A DNA stretch of 64,000 nucleotides, from positions 33,311,501 to 33,375,500 of the forward strand of contig NC_134109.1 of the NCBI RefSeq assembly GCF_040939455.1. The letters are read 5' to 3'. Under the pieces are notes generated by a model. That model worked only from the letters and a program-made list of their open reading frames with translations. It was not told where the DNA came from and searched no databases. The position numbers were made by a program, and so were the translations under genes. Position 1 is the stretch's first letter, and each line of letters begins with the position of its first letter. This DNA is from Microcebus murinus. Taxonomy: Eukaryota > Chordata > Mammalia > Primates > Cheirogaleidae. Positions 1-17,133 of this stretch are shown here, one piece after another.

Positions 1-3000
1 GAGCATGATGTATTTAAAAGAAAGCCTTGGAAAGACTTTATAGGAGAAATGCAGTCAGATTAGCACTTAGACCATTTTGGTGGCAATGCAGAAGGTATTT
101 GCCAACTGAGAAAGGCAAAACAGAGACAAGAGATACCATTTGAAAGTTATAACTGGGTGTGAGAAGAGGGATAGTAGAGCAGTACCATTATGGAGAAGGA
201 GTCTAATCATTTAGGAGGTAAAAATCAACAAGACTGCGTGGTCAGCAGGTATAAAGGACAAAAGGGAAGAAGACAACTGTGACGGTCTCTGAATTTGACT
301 TGAGTATCTAGATAATGAGTGATAGCTGAAATAGAGTGATAGTATTTCAGTGGGAAGACAGCAGAGAAGCAGATTTGAGGGAGAAGATATGAACTTTGTT
401 TTGAACATACTGAGCGTGAGACACCTGTTAGTAAAATAAGGCTACTTGGACAGAGTTGGAGGAACAAGCCTGGCATTCTAGGGGAAGGTCAGAGTTGTAA
501 GAGGAAGGGGAGAATGGGCGAGAGTGGTCCCTGGAGGCCTCTGTGAGAAAATGCTAGGGACGGTACACTGGGGACATCAACATTTGTAGGCTGGAAGAAG
601 AGGAGGATTCAACAAGGGAGTCCGGGAAGGACCAGGAATTCCGGGAATAGAAAAAAGAGACTCAGGAGAGAGGGAATCTGGGCTAACAAAGGAGAATATT
701 TCAGGAACAAAGAAGTCAGCTATGATAAAGAAGTCAGCAAAATAAAGGCTGACAAATCAATGAGCTTGCTCAAGGCAGTTTCAATGGAATGGTAGAATGG
801 AAGCCAAGCGAAAGCATCACTAACACACAACTAAACTTGTGACCCCTAACATTCTCTACCAACCGCTGAAAGCAAATACAGAAGCCTCAACTCACATAGA
901 TCTCACATCAAAGATCTTACACCAAAGATAAGTTTAAACAACTACCTCAAGGTCTTTCTATCAGCAGTTCTTACAAAAGCAACCCAGATTCTTGAGTCTC
1001 AACCAAAGAGATTCCTGTTCTACTATCTGACAGGGTATCAAGTGGAACAGGAAGAATAAATGTCCTCAACCAGTTTAGTGCAACCAGAATAGCTCTCAAA
1101 TGGCTTCCTGAACTCTAGGACTCCTTGGTCTGGTCACAGTGGCAAGTTTGTTTAGATAGTTGTCCCTGTGGCTGTCACCACTTCAGTACCACAGCTGGAT
1201 CAAATTACCATAATTACAAAGAGGGAGACCTCCAAATCTTAATCTCAGTTTACAGCTATCTTTACGCACAGAACAAAACACTTGATCTCCTGAAGAAAGA
1301 GGGACAAACTACCGTGGCTATCAGCGCTAACCAGATCAGGAGCAGATGCACTACTTCTGAGCCTTACCAGAGCAATGTCTCTTCACTTCTCTTGGGCCCT
1401 CTTTATATACTAAAATAATTGAGTACCTGAGAGAACCATTAAGTGTCCTTAGTGAGCCCAGAGAAAGGAAAAAACAACCCCAGTTACCAAATACATTCAT
1501 TCAAGAAAACAGGAAGTTTAACTGATGCCATGGCAACACTGGCAGCCTGTAACACCATGGCAAAGGCAAAGAACAAAGAGATTTGTGAAAGTTACCTAAA
1601 TGGGTCTTCTCTCCCTTGAAATTTGACCCATGCTGCTTATCTGAAAGTGGTGGAAGGACTTTAGTTATTTTGGTACTATTTAGGAACAGAGCAATTGAAA
1701 CTTCTCTTGGTACTTTCCTCCAACATAACATATTCCAGGAGACTAGCCAAAACCACATGTTGCAATCTGCTGAGTGCCACAATCTTATTTAATGTGCAGT
1801 GAGATTCTATTTCAGACTGCCGGTGCCACCGGGCTACCAGTCAGCTACATGGTAAGGCTATAATTGTACAGCCAAAGATATGTGAAAAAAATGAAAGGGA
1901 AGACCAAATAAACTGAAGCTTCACCACAACTGAAGGTTGGGAGTTTAAAGACTAGGCAGCCTAGGGAATAGTATTTCAAGGAGAGTGACTTCCCCTAGGT
2001 TGGAGTGGAAAAATACCAAGAGCTGTGACCAGAAAGGAGGTGTATAAAGCATGAGTAAGAGGAGCTGTTACAAATGAGCCCCTCCCCCTTCAGCAGCCTC
2101 AGCTGAATATTATAAAAGGCCTCCTCTGTAAGAGCCTAAGATTGCTTCTCCTCAGGGGTCTCTTCCAGCAGAATCTAGAGACCATCTAGCAATTCGAGCA
2201 AAGCCTGATGTAGTTCATTAGATGGGCTGCAGAGATTTATCCAGCATTTAAAAATAGTGATTACCAAAAGTTGTTGCCTTCAGTGTAAAATGATCCTTTA
2301 AAAAAGGCAGAGTGTGTACAAGGTATTTTAAAAGACAGTATCCTCATTTATAAGCAGAAATAAAAACCTCCTCCCATTAGGTAAATTGTGACACATTAAA
2401 AGAAGATAATCATTGGAATTTACCTTGGGAAGAAATATAAAAAAAAAGAACAAGAAGAAGAAGATTTTAAGATTTTAACCACTTAAGCTTTTAAGTGGTT
2501 TCTTTTTCATCTTTGGTATTGAATTTGGAGTTATTAAAATGGCTAAGAGAGAGAACCTATTGAAGAAGAAGCTGCAATTCTTTAAGAGTTTTGAGTATTC
2601 AATCCAAGTAACCACATTCATCTGTAGATGGAGGTTTATGAAGGACACCTCAACTCAAGGTGATTTCAGTGACTTCATTATTTTGCTGGATAATGTTTTC
2701 TGGAAGGAGATGACTTCCATTGGAATCAACAGAGGAGATTTCAGAGCAGAGTGGGGAGGGGACTGTAGTTCACCTAGATTGTGTTATTAACACTATCTCC
2801 AGGATCTCCCTGATGCTTCACATTTTGCACTTACAGGGCCAGAAAAGATATATGAACAGTCCTAAGTGAATGGAGCAAATGGCCTTGAACAGCAGCTAGA
2901 AACATTTGAGTTAAATATAAGGAAGAACCTTCCTACCATAAAGGTATTAAAAATTGGTACCCTGTTACTAAAAGAAGAGTTCTCCATTACAATAAAAAAG

Positions 3001-3137
3001 GTATTTATCTTTGGGTTAGATTTAGTTCTGGTTCTAAAAGCTCAGAGTACTATTACTATCCTAAGCAAAAGACAGTAACTCTACTTCTGATAACCTGGGG
3101 TGCTTGTAAAAAAAAAAAAAAAACCCCACATAAATCT
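1..3137. other. ARG2 intron 1, mostly unique sequence
   Basis: There is no exon, RNA gene or clear transposon here. The open frames are short and resemble no protein I recognise. About 2040-2180 looks promoter-like (a TATAAAAG at 2111-2118), perhaps from an old LTR. 1500-1800, with repeated CCATGGCAA blocks, is also vaguely LTR-like. Neither is certain. Confidence 0.5.
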
Positions 3138-3425
3138 GGGCCAGGTGCAGGGGCTTAGCCTTTAATCCTAGCACTTTGGGAGGCTGAAGTGGGAAGATCA
3201 CTTGAGGCCAGGAGTTTGAGACCAGCCTGAGCAAGCTTGAGACCCCATCTCTACTAAAAATAGAAAAATTACCTGGGCATCGATGGCACATGCCTGTAGT
3301 CCCAGCTACTCAGGAGGCTGAGGTAGGAGGATGGCTTGAGCCCAGGAGTTCAAGGTTTTAGTGAGTTATGATGGCACCACTGCCCCTCATCCTGGGTGAC
3401 AGAGTGAGACCCTGTCTCTAAAAAA
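3138..3425 (+). repeat. Alu SINE (old)
   Basis: Diverged dimeric Alu from GGGCCAGGTGCAG to CCCTGTCTCTAAAAA, in ARG2 intron 1. Confidence 0.9.
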
Positions 3426-3439
3426 GCACATATATGGGT

Positions 3440-3550
3440 CCCACCTCAGGCCCAATGAACCAGACTCTTCTGTAGAGTTTAGGAATCTGTATTTTTAACA
3501 AGTCACTTATGTGATTGTCATAATCAGGTAAGTTTGAAAAAGACAGAGCT
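3440..3550 (+). repeat. MER5-like hAT fragment
   Basis: Short stretch resembling the MER5A middle (TTTTTAACAAGTC after a CCCACCTCAGGCCC block). Weak match. Confidence 0.35.
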
Positions 3551-3614
3551 AAGCTCTGCTTACAGTAATACAAAGCTATTAACCCTAGAGAGGAAATGAA
3601 TGATTTAAAAAAAA

Positions 3615-3751
3615 TTTTTTTTTAATTTTTTGTAAAGACAGGATATCTCGCTATATTGCCCAAACTGGTCTTGAACTTCTATCCCCAAAAATCCTCCCAC
3701 CTTGGCCTCCCAAAGTGCTGGGACTACAGGTGTGAATCACTATGCCTGGTC
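3615..3751 (-). repeat. Partial Alu SINE
   Basis: Antisense Alu half from a T-rich start through CCTCCCAAAGTGCTGGGACTA to GCCTGGTC. Confidence 0.85.
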
Positions 3752-3980
3752 ATAATGAATGATTGGAACAGAGGAAACTGGTGAAACTGATGAAGCATAA
3801 GCATCTCATGATTGAGTGAGGAAAGCTATAACTTTAGAGGGAAAGGTTAACAGTGCAGTTACAGCTGGAGCTAGCATTCTTAGCACCACTTTGCATTAAC
3901 TAGCAGCTTTTCAGGCCCTGCCTCACTCCACCTCCTTGCCTTTCACATATTACTCTCTTTATTGAAAAAAGACTTTACCT

Positions 3981-4268
3981 GGGCCAGGTGCAGTGGCTTA
4001 CACCTGTAATCCCAATGCTTTGGGAGGCCAAGGGGGGATGATTTGCGTGAGGCCAGGAGTTCAAGACCAGCCTGGACAACACAGCAAGACCTTATCTCTA
4101 CAAAATTTTTAAAATTAGCTGAGTGTGGTGGTCCCAGTTACTCGGGAGACTGAGCCAGGATTGCTTGAGTTTGAGAGTCGAAGGTTACAGTGAGTTGTGA
4201 TCATGCCACTCTACTCCAGTCTCGGTGGCAGAGTGAGACCCTGTTTCTAAAATAAGTAAGTAAATAAA
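3981..4268 (+). repeat. Alu SINE
   Basis: Dimeric Alu starting GGCCAGGTGCAGTGGC and ending in a degenerate A-rich tail. Confidence 0.9.
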
Positions 4269-4273
4269 ATCCA

Positions 4274-4560
4274 GGCTGGGTGCAGTGGCTCACCCAGCAG
4301 TGGCTCACCTGTAATCTCAGCACTTTGGATGGCTGAAGTGGGAGGATCATTTGAGGCCAACTGAGACCAGCCTGGGCAAGACCCTGTCTCTACAAAAAAT
4401 TTTAAAAATTAGTTGGGTGTGCTGGCGTAAGTCTGTAGTCTCAACTACTCACGAGGCTGAGGTGAGAGGATCCCTTGAGCCCAGGGGTTTGAGGTTACAG
4501 TGAGCTATGTTTGGACCACTGCACTCCAGCCTATGCAACAAACTGAAACTGTCTCTAAAA
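4274..4560 (+). repeat. Alu SINE
   Basis: Second Alu directly after the previous one, with a duplicated CAGTGGCTCACC near its head. Two old Alus in tandem orientation. Confidence 0.88.
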
Positions 4561-4569
4561 TTTTAAAAA

Positions 4570-5049
4570 GTATATTCTAACTTAAAAAAATAATAAAATC
4601 TTGCCTCTTACCCAAATTGGAGAGCCTTTTCATCAAGCCAGCTTCTCTTATCGCAGCTGGGCCATGTTCCACTCCTTTTCTTTTCTGTCAGTCACATAAA
4701 TGACAGATGTGAGGGAAGATGACTGAAAAAAACCAGTTTAGATCACAAAAATACAGCAATCTACTATACTGCGCTTCATTCCTAATAGATTCCTCCAAAA
4801 ACCTGTGACAGCATTAGCCCTTCCATCTATTACTATCCTTCCACCTCTGAGGTCTGGTCATTTCATCACACACTTGCAGGGAAGGAGGGGGAAATCAGCT
4901 CCATTATTGGAATCAAATCAACCTGCCAAGCCAAGGAAGGGGCTGAGCCGCGTTAGGATCCGGTGGTTGGGCATGTGTGCGGCTGGCTGGAGCCAGAGAC
5001 CCGGCTTTTCCACCAGTGGACTCTCCCGACTGCAGGTTCCTTTCACTGA
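4570..5049. other. ARG2 intron 1 next to the CpG island
   Basis: Unique sequence whose GC content rises to the right. No feature beyond the shoulder of the CpG island. Confidence 0.4.
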
Positions 5050-5564
5050 AGTGAGAACAAAACAGCCCCTCCCCTCCTCCCGCGGCCGGGGAGGCCAGCG
5101 CCGGGCTCCTTCCAGCTCAAGCTTGTTCCGAGGGAATGGATCCTGAAGCCGTGAATCTCCGCTCGCTCTCTATCGCCTCCTCCCCGCTGATTTTCCGCCG
5201 GGGATTCTGGCCGGTGTCACCTCCTCCAGCCCCTCCATGGAATCCCCTTCCTCCTTCCCTCCCTCCATCACCTCAGGCTGGACCCGCCGTTTTCTCGCTC
5301 CCTGGGGAGGCCGCAGAATCCCGCCCTCCCGCTACCCACTGCCCTCATCCCGCACAGGGTGCCCGCCCTGCCTGCCTGCCTCGCTCCATCCTCCGTCGGG
5401 GGAGCCCACGTGCACCCCCGGTGCCCAGTCGCGGGAACCCCTGCTCTCGCCCTCGCCGCCTGTGCCCATCCTCTCCTCGCCTCGGTCCCCGCACCCCACC
5501 GCCGCCTTCTCCGGGTCCTGGGGGGCGGTGATCCCGCCCCGCGGTTTCGGGTCCCCGTCCTCAC

Positions 5565-5675
5565 CTGTCCCTGCGAGAACGGGGCTCCTATCACAGCCAC
5601 GGAGTGGACGGATTTCTTCCGGACCGAACGCACTTGCGTCCGGAGGAGACGCGAGAGGCCGCCCCTTACGGACAT
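5565..5675 (-). CDS. ARG2: ARG2 coding exon 1 (mitochondrial arginase, partial gene)
   Basis: This exon encodes the first 37 residues of arginase-2, the mitochondrial enzyme that hydrolyses arginine to ornithine and urea. The read peptide starts MSVRGGLSRLLRTQV and ends with the family-typical SVHSVAVIGAPFSQGQ, where the enzyme core begins. The Arg-rich, acid-free N-terminus is a mitochondrial presequence. The exon ends CAG then GTGAGG, a good splice donor at 5564-5559. An extra in-frame ATG lies immediately upstream (5678-5676), so the protein could begin Met-Met. Only exon 1 is here: no sequence matching the next exon is seen in 1-5564, so the rest of the gene lies off the left edge. It sits in a CpG island and points away from PIGH. 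Gene identity is from recall of the human N-terminus, which differs at a few presequence positions. Confidence 0.95.
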
Positions 5676-5801
5676 CATCGCAGCGCGGGGAGCGGCCCTG
5701 GCGGAGGCTGCTCCGTGCGGCGTAAGTGCCCGAGTCAGCTCCGCCGCCCGCAGCTCGCTCACCTACCGGCGCGGGCCGCGCCGCCCCCCCGCGCCGCCCT
5801 G

Positions 5802-5809
5802 TGACGTCG
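5802..5809. promoter_or_regulatory. CRE-like site TGACGTCG
   Basis: This is a seven-of-eight match to the palindromic cAMP-response element TGACGTCA, about 125 bp upstream of the ARG2 start codon inside the CpG island. It is a sequence match only. Confidence 0.5.
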
Positions 5810-5921
5810 CCGCCACCTCGGCCACGCCCCGGCCCCGCCGCGCGCGCCCCCAACCAGCCCCCGGCACACCTCCTGCAGGCCCCGCCCACTGCTCCGCGGA
5901 GGCCCGGGACACGCCCTCGAC

Positions 5922-5929
5922 GACGTCAC
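5922..5929. promoter_or_regulatory. CRE-like site GACGTCAC
   Basis: This second CRE core (TGACGTC read on the reverse strand) lies about 250 bp upstream of the ARG2 start codon. Two such sites in one promoter make a CREB/ATF input plausible. Confidence 0.5.
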
Positions 5930-6486
5930 CGCACGCCTGCCGGGGCTCTCCTGCCGAGCACTCGTAGCTGCTGCTTATGCTGGCTCTTTCTGGCCAAAAT
6001 CCGGGCCTAGCCAGTAAGAGCGCGGTGACGGACAGGTGCGTCCCTTCGCAGAAAACCTCCAGCCCCTGCCAAGTTCATGGACGCGGCGGAACACGCGAAC
6101 TGACACGGTTTCTGTGATCGCGACTGTTCACACCCCGCAAATGCTAACTCTACCCAAGGGATGGCTGGGTTGGGCCTGGTTTGCCCGGACCCCAGGCGAG
6201 TGCCTTGCCTAGACAAGCATCCATATCTGCTTCGTTCCATCTCTTACTCAAAGTCCCGGAGACACTCTTACCCCACTTTTGGGGGTTGATAAAATTTGGG
6301 CTAGGAGATGAAATATAGATTAGAGCTTTCTGGGCCAGGCATGCTAATACAGACCCTACCTTAGGTATTCTGGATGGAGAAATTAGGATTTACAAAGCAA
6401 TTACCTTCTAGATGTTTTCAATTCTTTACCTGAATAATGGGAACACTGGTTATTAAAAACCAAATATAGCAACATACTTGGACTAT

Positions 6487-6810
6487 TTTCTTTTTTTTAA
6501 TTTCAGAATATTATGGATATATAAACGTTTTGGTTACATAAATTGCTTTTGTACAGTTTGAGTCAAAGTTACTGTACCCATTTACCCATCCCCTCCTATC
6601 CCTCCCACCTGCTTGTTTTCCAAAGAGTGTTATTTCTGTAGGTGCGTGAAAGTGTTGCTAGATTAGTTCTAATTTAATGTGAGCACATGCGGTGTTTGTT
6701 TTTCTATTCCTGTGATATTTCACTTGGAAGAATGGTCTCCAGTTCTACGCAGGTTAATATAAGAAGTATTAGTTGACCATTTTTATGGCTGAGTAGTACT
6801 CCACATATTT
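6487..6810 (-). repeat. L1 3' end fragment (antisense)
   Basis: It starts with the complement of an L1 tail (T-rich, then ATATTATGG) and ends with the complement of the ORF2 3' signature (GGAGTACTACTCAGCCATAA read in reverse). It is a 5'-truncated LINE-1 in the ARG2-PIGH spacer. Confidence 0.7.
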
Positions 6811-6889
6811 GGACTATTTCTAAATTTTAGGCAGGATAAAGAGCTGAAAATACTAAATACTTAGAGTTTTAACATCTAAAAATATTTTA

Positions 6890-7065
6890 ATAATAACCAA
6901 CAAAAGTTCTAAGATCTTTAACCTTCCAACAATTCTATAAAATACGGCCTGTTTTAAAGCAGAAGACACAATATCAGAGAAGACAAATAACTTTGCCAAA
7001 GTCACACAGAATGTAAGTGGCAGAGCTGTCTGAGTCCACATTCCAAGTTCTTAACCATGACACTA
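6890..7065 (+). repeat. MIR-type SINE fragment
   Basis: Diverged MIR core: TTGCCAAAGTCACACAG followed by AAGTGGCAGAGCTG. Confidence 0.55.
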
Positions 7066-7221
7066 TGGCATGCAAGAATCTAGATATTTTTCCTGCCAAA
7101 ATGAATTTTTACATAAACACTGAAATTTATTTCATCTCATGCCAATTTACATGCTGCTCTCCAAAATAGTTCAAAGTTTCCATGGCAACGACATAACTCC
7201 AAAGAGCTTTAGTACTCTAAG

Positions 7222-7445
7222 GCTGTGGTCCCCAACCAGCAGGCCACAGGTGAACCTGGCTGCACAGCAGGAGGTGAGTGGTGGGTGCACAAGGGAAGCT
7301 TCATCTGTATTTACAGCTGCTCCCATTGCTCACATCAGCAGCTGAGCTCTGCCCCCACCCCCTTCCTCCTTTCCCCACCATGTCTGGAAAAATTGTTTTC
7401 CTGGAGATGGTCCCTGGTGCCAAAAAGGCTGGGGACTGCTGCTCT
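7222..7445. repeat. hAT-Charlie non-autonomous element
   Basis: It is bounded by CTGTGGTCCCCAACC and, inverted, GGCTGGGGACTGCTGCTC, with the internal block GCACAGCAGGAGGTGAG. This matches a common mammalian hAT (MER1-group) consensus as I recall it; the subfamily is uncertain. Confidence 0.65.
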
Positions 7446-7547
7446 AAGGCATTTTATTTTTAGAGGATCATTGTATATTTGTCTCCCCCTGCTGGTTTAA
7501 GAAAGGTGTCTGAGGCATTAATTAAACAAACACAGTGATACTGTATA

Positions 7548-7690
7548 AAGCAATGATTCTGATAGTGTGGTCTTAAGCCAGCAGCATCAACGTCACCTGG
7601 ATACTTGTTAGAAATGCAAACTCCTGGGCCCCACCCCCAAATTTATTAAATCAGTTACTCTAGGAGTAGGGCACAAGCAACCTCTATTTA
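7548..7690 (+). repeat. MER5A-like hAT element
   Basis: Contains CATCAACGTCACCTGGATACTTGTTAGAAATGC-type text and CTGGGCCCCACCCCC, the MER5A signature. Confidence 0.65.
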
Positions 7691-7702
7691 ACAAGACCTC
7701 CT

Positions 7703-8040
7703 TACAGGCAGTGGCTGATGCCTGTAATCCTAGCATTCTGGAAGGCTGAGGCAGAAGGATGGCTCAAGGTCAGGAGTTCGAAACCAGCCTCAGCAAGAGT
7801 GAGACCCCTGTCTCTACTATAGATAGAAATAAATTAATTGGCCAACTAAAAATATACATAGAAAAAATTAGCTGGGCATGGTGGCACATGCCTGTAGTCC
7901 CTGGTACTCAGGAGGCTGAGGCAGAAGGATTGCTTAAGCCCAGGAGTTTGAGGTTGCTGTGAGCTAGGCTGACACCACGGCACTCTAGCCTAGGCAACAG
8001 AGTGAGACTCTGTCTCAAAACACAAGACAAAACAATAAAA
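7703..8040 (+). repeat. Lemur-type Alu with target-site duplication
   Basis: Carries the lemur linker (TTAATTGGCCAACTA) and tail GCTGTGAGCTAGGCTGACAC. It is flanked by the direct repeat ACAAGACCTCC (7691-7701 and 8041-8051). Confidence 0.92.
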
Positions 8041-8165
8041 ACAAGACCTCCAGGAATGGGTGAGGACATGGGCAGGTATTCAGTCACTGATACTGTCATA
8101 CTTTGTGCTATTCATTGAAATCATTTTGGTATTTTCCTTTCTCTTGCCTATCACCACATTGAATT

Positions 8166-8287
8166 TTTTTCTTTTTTTCTTTTCTTTTACAGACACTGTC
8201 ACCCAGGCGGGAGTGCAGTGGCCTGATCCTCCTGTCTCACCCTCCCAAAGTGCTGGGATGATAGGCATGGGCCACCACATCCAATTT
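8166..8287 (-). repeat. Partial Alu SINE
   Basis: Antisense fragment: CACCCAGGCGGGAGTGCAGTGG joined to CCTCCCAAAGTGCTGGGATGA, with the middle deleted. Confidence 0.85.
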
Positions 8288-8529
8288 TTTCACTCCTTTT
8301 CTATGTTTCCTAAAGTTGATATTGGCACAGATTGCCTCAGGCCCTCCTGTGCTAATGCAAAAACCTTTTGCTTCTTGAGCACCTACTGAGGGTCACCAGA
8401 TTGACCTTTCCAAAGTATCATATTAATTCTGCATGTCACTTTTAGTGGTTTTCCACGACCTATAGCTTAGAGGTAAATTACTAGTTCTATGTTATAATGC
8501 ATTGGGGGAGTGAATAGCAGATTAAAATA

Positions 8530-8885
8530 TACAGGTTGAGCATCTCTAACCTGAAAATCCAAAATCTGAAATGCTCCAAAATTTGAAACTTTTTGAGTTC
8601 CTACATGATGTTCCTACATGGCATCACAAGTGGAAAATTCCACACCTGGCCTCATGTGATGGGTTGCAGTCAAAGCTTTCTTTGATGAACAAAATTATTT
8701 AAAATATTGTATGAAATTACCTTCAGGATATGTCTATGAAACATAAATGAATTTTATGTTTAGACTTGTGTCCTATCTCCAAGATATCTTATTATGTATA
8801 TGCAAATATTCCAAAACTTGAAAAAATCCAAAATCTGAAATATATCTTGTCCTAAGCATTTTTGGATACGGGATACCTAACTTAT
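8530..8885. repeat. MER2 (Tigger-group DNA transposon)
   Basis: It starts TACAGGTTGAGCATCTCTAA and ends with the inverted counterpart near GGATACGGGATACCTAA. The internal GTGGAAAATTCCACACCTG is diagnostic of MER2, a pogo/Tigger-derived fossil. Confidence 0.85.
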
Positions 8886-8963
8886 ATTACTATTATCCTT
8901 TAAAATTCAAATTATTATTTATTCCATATGTCTGGCCTGAAGTATTTTATCATCTTTGTTTTT

Positions 8964-9219
<256 letters not shown>

Positions 9220-9304
9220 TAGAATGCATTGATATGTAGGATTTCAAAGAAAACCATCTGAATTAAAATATAGTTATCAAAATATTTTTAAAATGTGTTA
9301 TAGT

Positions 9305-9653
9305 GGCCGGGCATGGTGGCTCACGCCTGTAATCCTAGAACTCTGGGAGGCCGAGGCAGGTGGATTGTTTGAGCTCAGGAGTTCGAGATCCACCTGCGCA
9401 AGAGCAAGACTCCCCCCCCCCCCCCCGTCTCTACTTAAAAAAATAGAAAGAAATTAGCTGGACAACTAAAAAAAAAATATATATATATATAACTTAGCAG
9501 GGCATGGTGGCGCATGCCTGTAGTCCCAGGTATTCAGGAGGCTGAGGCAGTAGGATTGTTTGAGCCCAGGAGTTTGAGGTTGCTGTGAGCTAGGCTGACA
9601 CCACAGCATTTTAGCCCGGGCAACAGAGTGAGATTCTGTCTAAAAAAAAAAAA
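9305..9653 (+). repeat. Lemur-type Alu
   Basis: GGCCGGGCATGGTGGCTCAC to a poly-A tail, with a GTGTTATAGT direct repeat on both sides. A 15-C run (9412-9426) interrupts the left arm. Confidence 0.92.
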
Positions 9654-9797
9654 AGTGTTATAGTAATATCTTTCTTTTCACTGACACATTAAATGAGAAC
9701 ATCTAGTGGTAGGTCTAATAATTACTGCAATTTTGAAGTAGCAATGATTGGAAATGACATTTTGAGATAACTAACAACAAAATGAAAAGATTTGTGA

Positions 9798-10128
<331 letters not shown>

Positions 10129-11059
10129 GACAAATACTGCTAACACTAATTGGTTTGTTGCCTACATTAATAATCAAAAGAAATGTTAAATTTTAATGAA
10201 AAGTTAATGAAACTAAAGATGAAACCCTGATTTTATTCATGGAGCCTTGGTTAAGAACTCCAGGACTAAGGTTTCCTCAAAGTATTAACAGCATTTATCT
10301 CTGAGTGGTAGAACATATGGGTGGTTTAAATTTTTCTTCTTTTCTGCATTTTTCAAAGTTTTTACAATAAGCAAATATCACTTTTATAATTATAAAAGAC
10401 ATGAATTGATATATACAAACAAGGGGTGTATTAATCAGTCAGATTCAAGGCACAGAAATAAGATTAGAAAAATTAAGCAATACTTGAAGAGAATCCTTTC
10501 GAGAAAAAGAAAAGAGAAACAAAATCTTGCATGAAGAAACTGAACCTTACATTCATCAGGGAGACTTTAAGCTGGTGAAACCTTTATGCCATTTATCTTT
10601 ATACACAAAGGGATCAACTCTTTAAAACACGATGATGCTGTGGGGCTGAAGCACCACAACTGTTTTGACAGGCCACACAGCCACTTTTGGGCCACATTAT
10701 AAGTAAAAAGTAAACCCACAAGCCACTATTACCCATGCGTTGAGTAGTTTTATTATCCATTCCTTCTACATCTCTCACTTACCTCCCAGCCAGACTTGTC
10801 TGCCTATTGAATGCTCCAAGCAATGACCCCTACATACCTCCCCAACTTCCAACTGTTCTCCCCACCTCCAGCCTCTCTGGCCTTTTTCTTTTTCCATTTG
10901 TTTCCTTTGACAGGATACAAGACAAACACCAGTTTGCCTGAGTTTTAAATGGATGTGTCCTTTGCCCCACTTGAATGACCAATAAAGACATAAGTCCAAT
11001 TGGCAAAATGAAAATGGGGTCCTCTCTGGCCTTTTGATTCTTTGAATGAGACGACCGCA
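10129..11059. other. ARG2-PIGH spacer, unique sequence
   Basis: No convincing gene or repeat. AT-rich on the left; a CT-rich tract on the right (10780-10920). Confidence 0.4.
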
Positions 11060-11390
11060 TTCCAGCCTTGGAGGCTCCGCCTTTCCTGGTCCTTTCTGGC
11101 AAATTCCTCCTTCAGAGCTTCCCCAGACTAGTCTGGCTCCTCATCCTTGTAACTCCAGTGTCTCTTACTAAGAGAAACGTTTCCTCACTGCCTTATTTGA
11201 AGTCCCCAGTTCATTCCTGCCAGTCGGCATATTACTGCCAACAACACTCTCTGAAGTTATTTCCACTTCGTCTTCTGCTAGAAAGGAAGCTACTTGACAA
11301 GACTGTTCACAGCTGTATCCCTCAGCACCTAAAACTGTAATACCTGCCACAGGAATGAATAAGTGGAATGAATGAATATCTGTGGACTGT
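11060..11390 (+). repeat. L2 LINE 3' end
   Basis: Typical L2 tail: a cysteine-poor C/T-rich stretch, GCTGTATCCCTCAGCACCTA and a GAATGAATGAAT ending. Just upstream of the PIGH promoter. Confidence 0.6.
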
Positions 11391-11683
11391 CTCCTTGGAG
11401 CTCACTCTTGCTGAAAAACAAGAAATCAGTATATCGAGCGAAAGCATGTTAATAGAGGTTTTAATTTGTCCGCTGAATTGTTGGTCCCTAGGAGTCCCCG
11501 GAAAGAGACAATCACAGAATCCGGGCTGAGCCCAGACTCTTAAGAACTTACAGCTCTGTACCCAGGCACCTGTCTCGGCACGCAACTGCGCCTGCGCGGA
11601 AGGGCTGACACCGCCCCCGGAAGCGGGTCTGGAGCCGGCGAGTCGGCGCTGGCTGGCTAGGGTGGCGTGTGTGCAATCGGGTC

Positions 11684-17133
<5,450 letters not shown>

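Larger units (their letters stand above)
5050..6030. promoter_or_regulatory. ARG2: CpG island / ARG2 promoter and 5' UTR
   Basis: This is a roughly 1-kb stretch very rich in C, G and CpG, sharply different from the AT-rich DNA on both sides, centred on ARG2 exon 1. It contains several GC boxes (CCGCCC or GGGCGG types) and two CRE-like sites. No clear TATA box was seen on the minus strand just upstream of the exon, which fits a CpG-type promoter. The transcription start cannot be fixed; it is probably between about 5680 and 5800. Long open frames on both strands here reflect GC richness, not genes. Confidence 0.85.

Noticed and set aside
3138..4560. Regularly spaced similar units that could look like an array
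   Set aside because: They are ordinary Alu elements, not a CRISPR-type array; no short identical repeats with unique spacers occur anywhere.
1..5564. A second ARG2 exon within the window
   Set aside because: No segment on the minus strand encodes anything like the conserved arginase sequence that follows exon 1.
5136..6010. Several long overlapping plus-strand open frames (up to 202 codons)
   Set aside because: They come from the GC-rich CpG island, are full of Pro/Arg/Ala, overlap in all frames and lie antisense to ARG2 exon 1.
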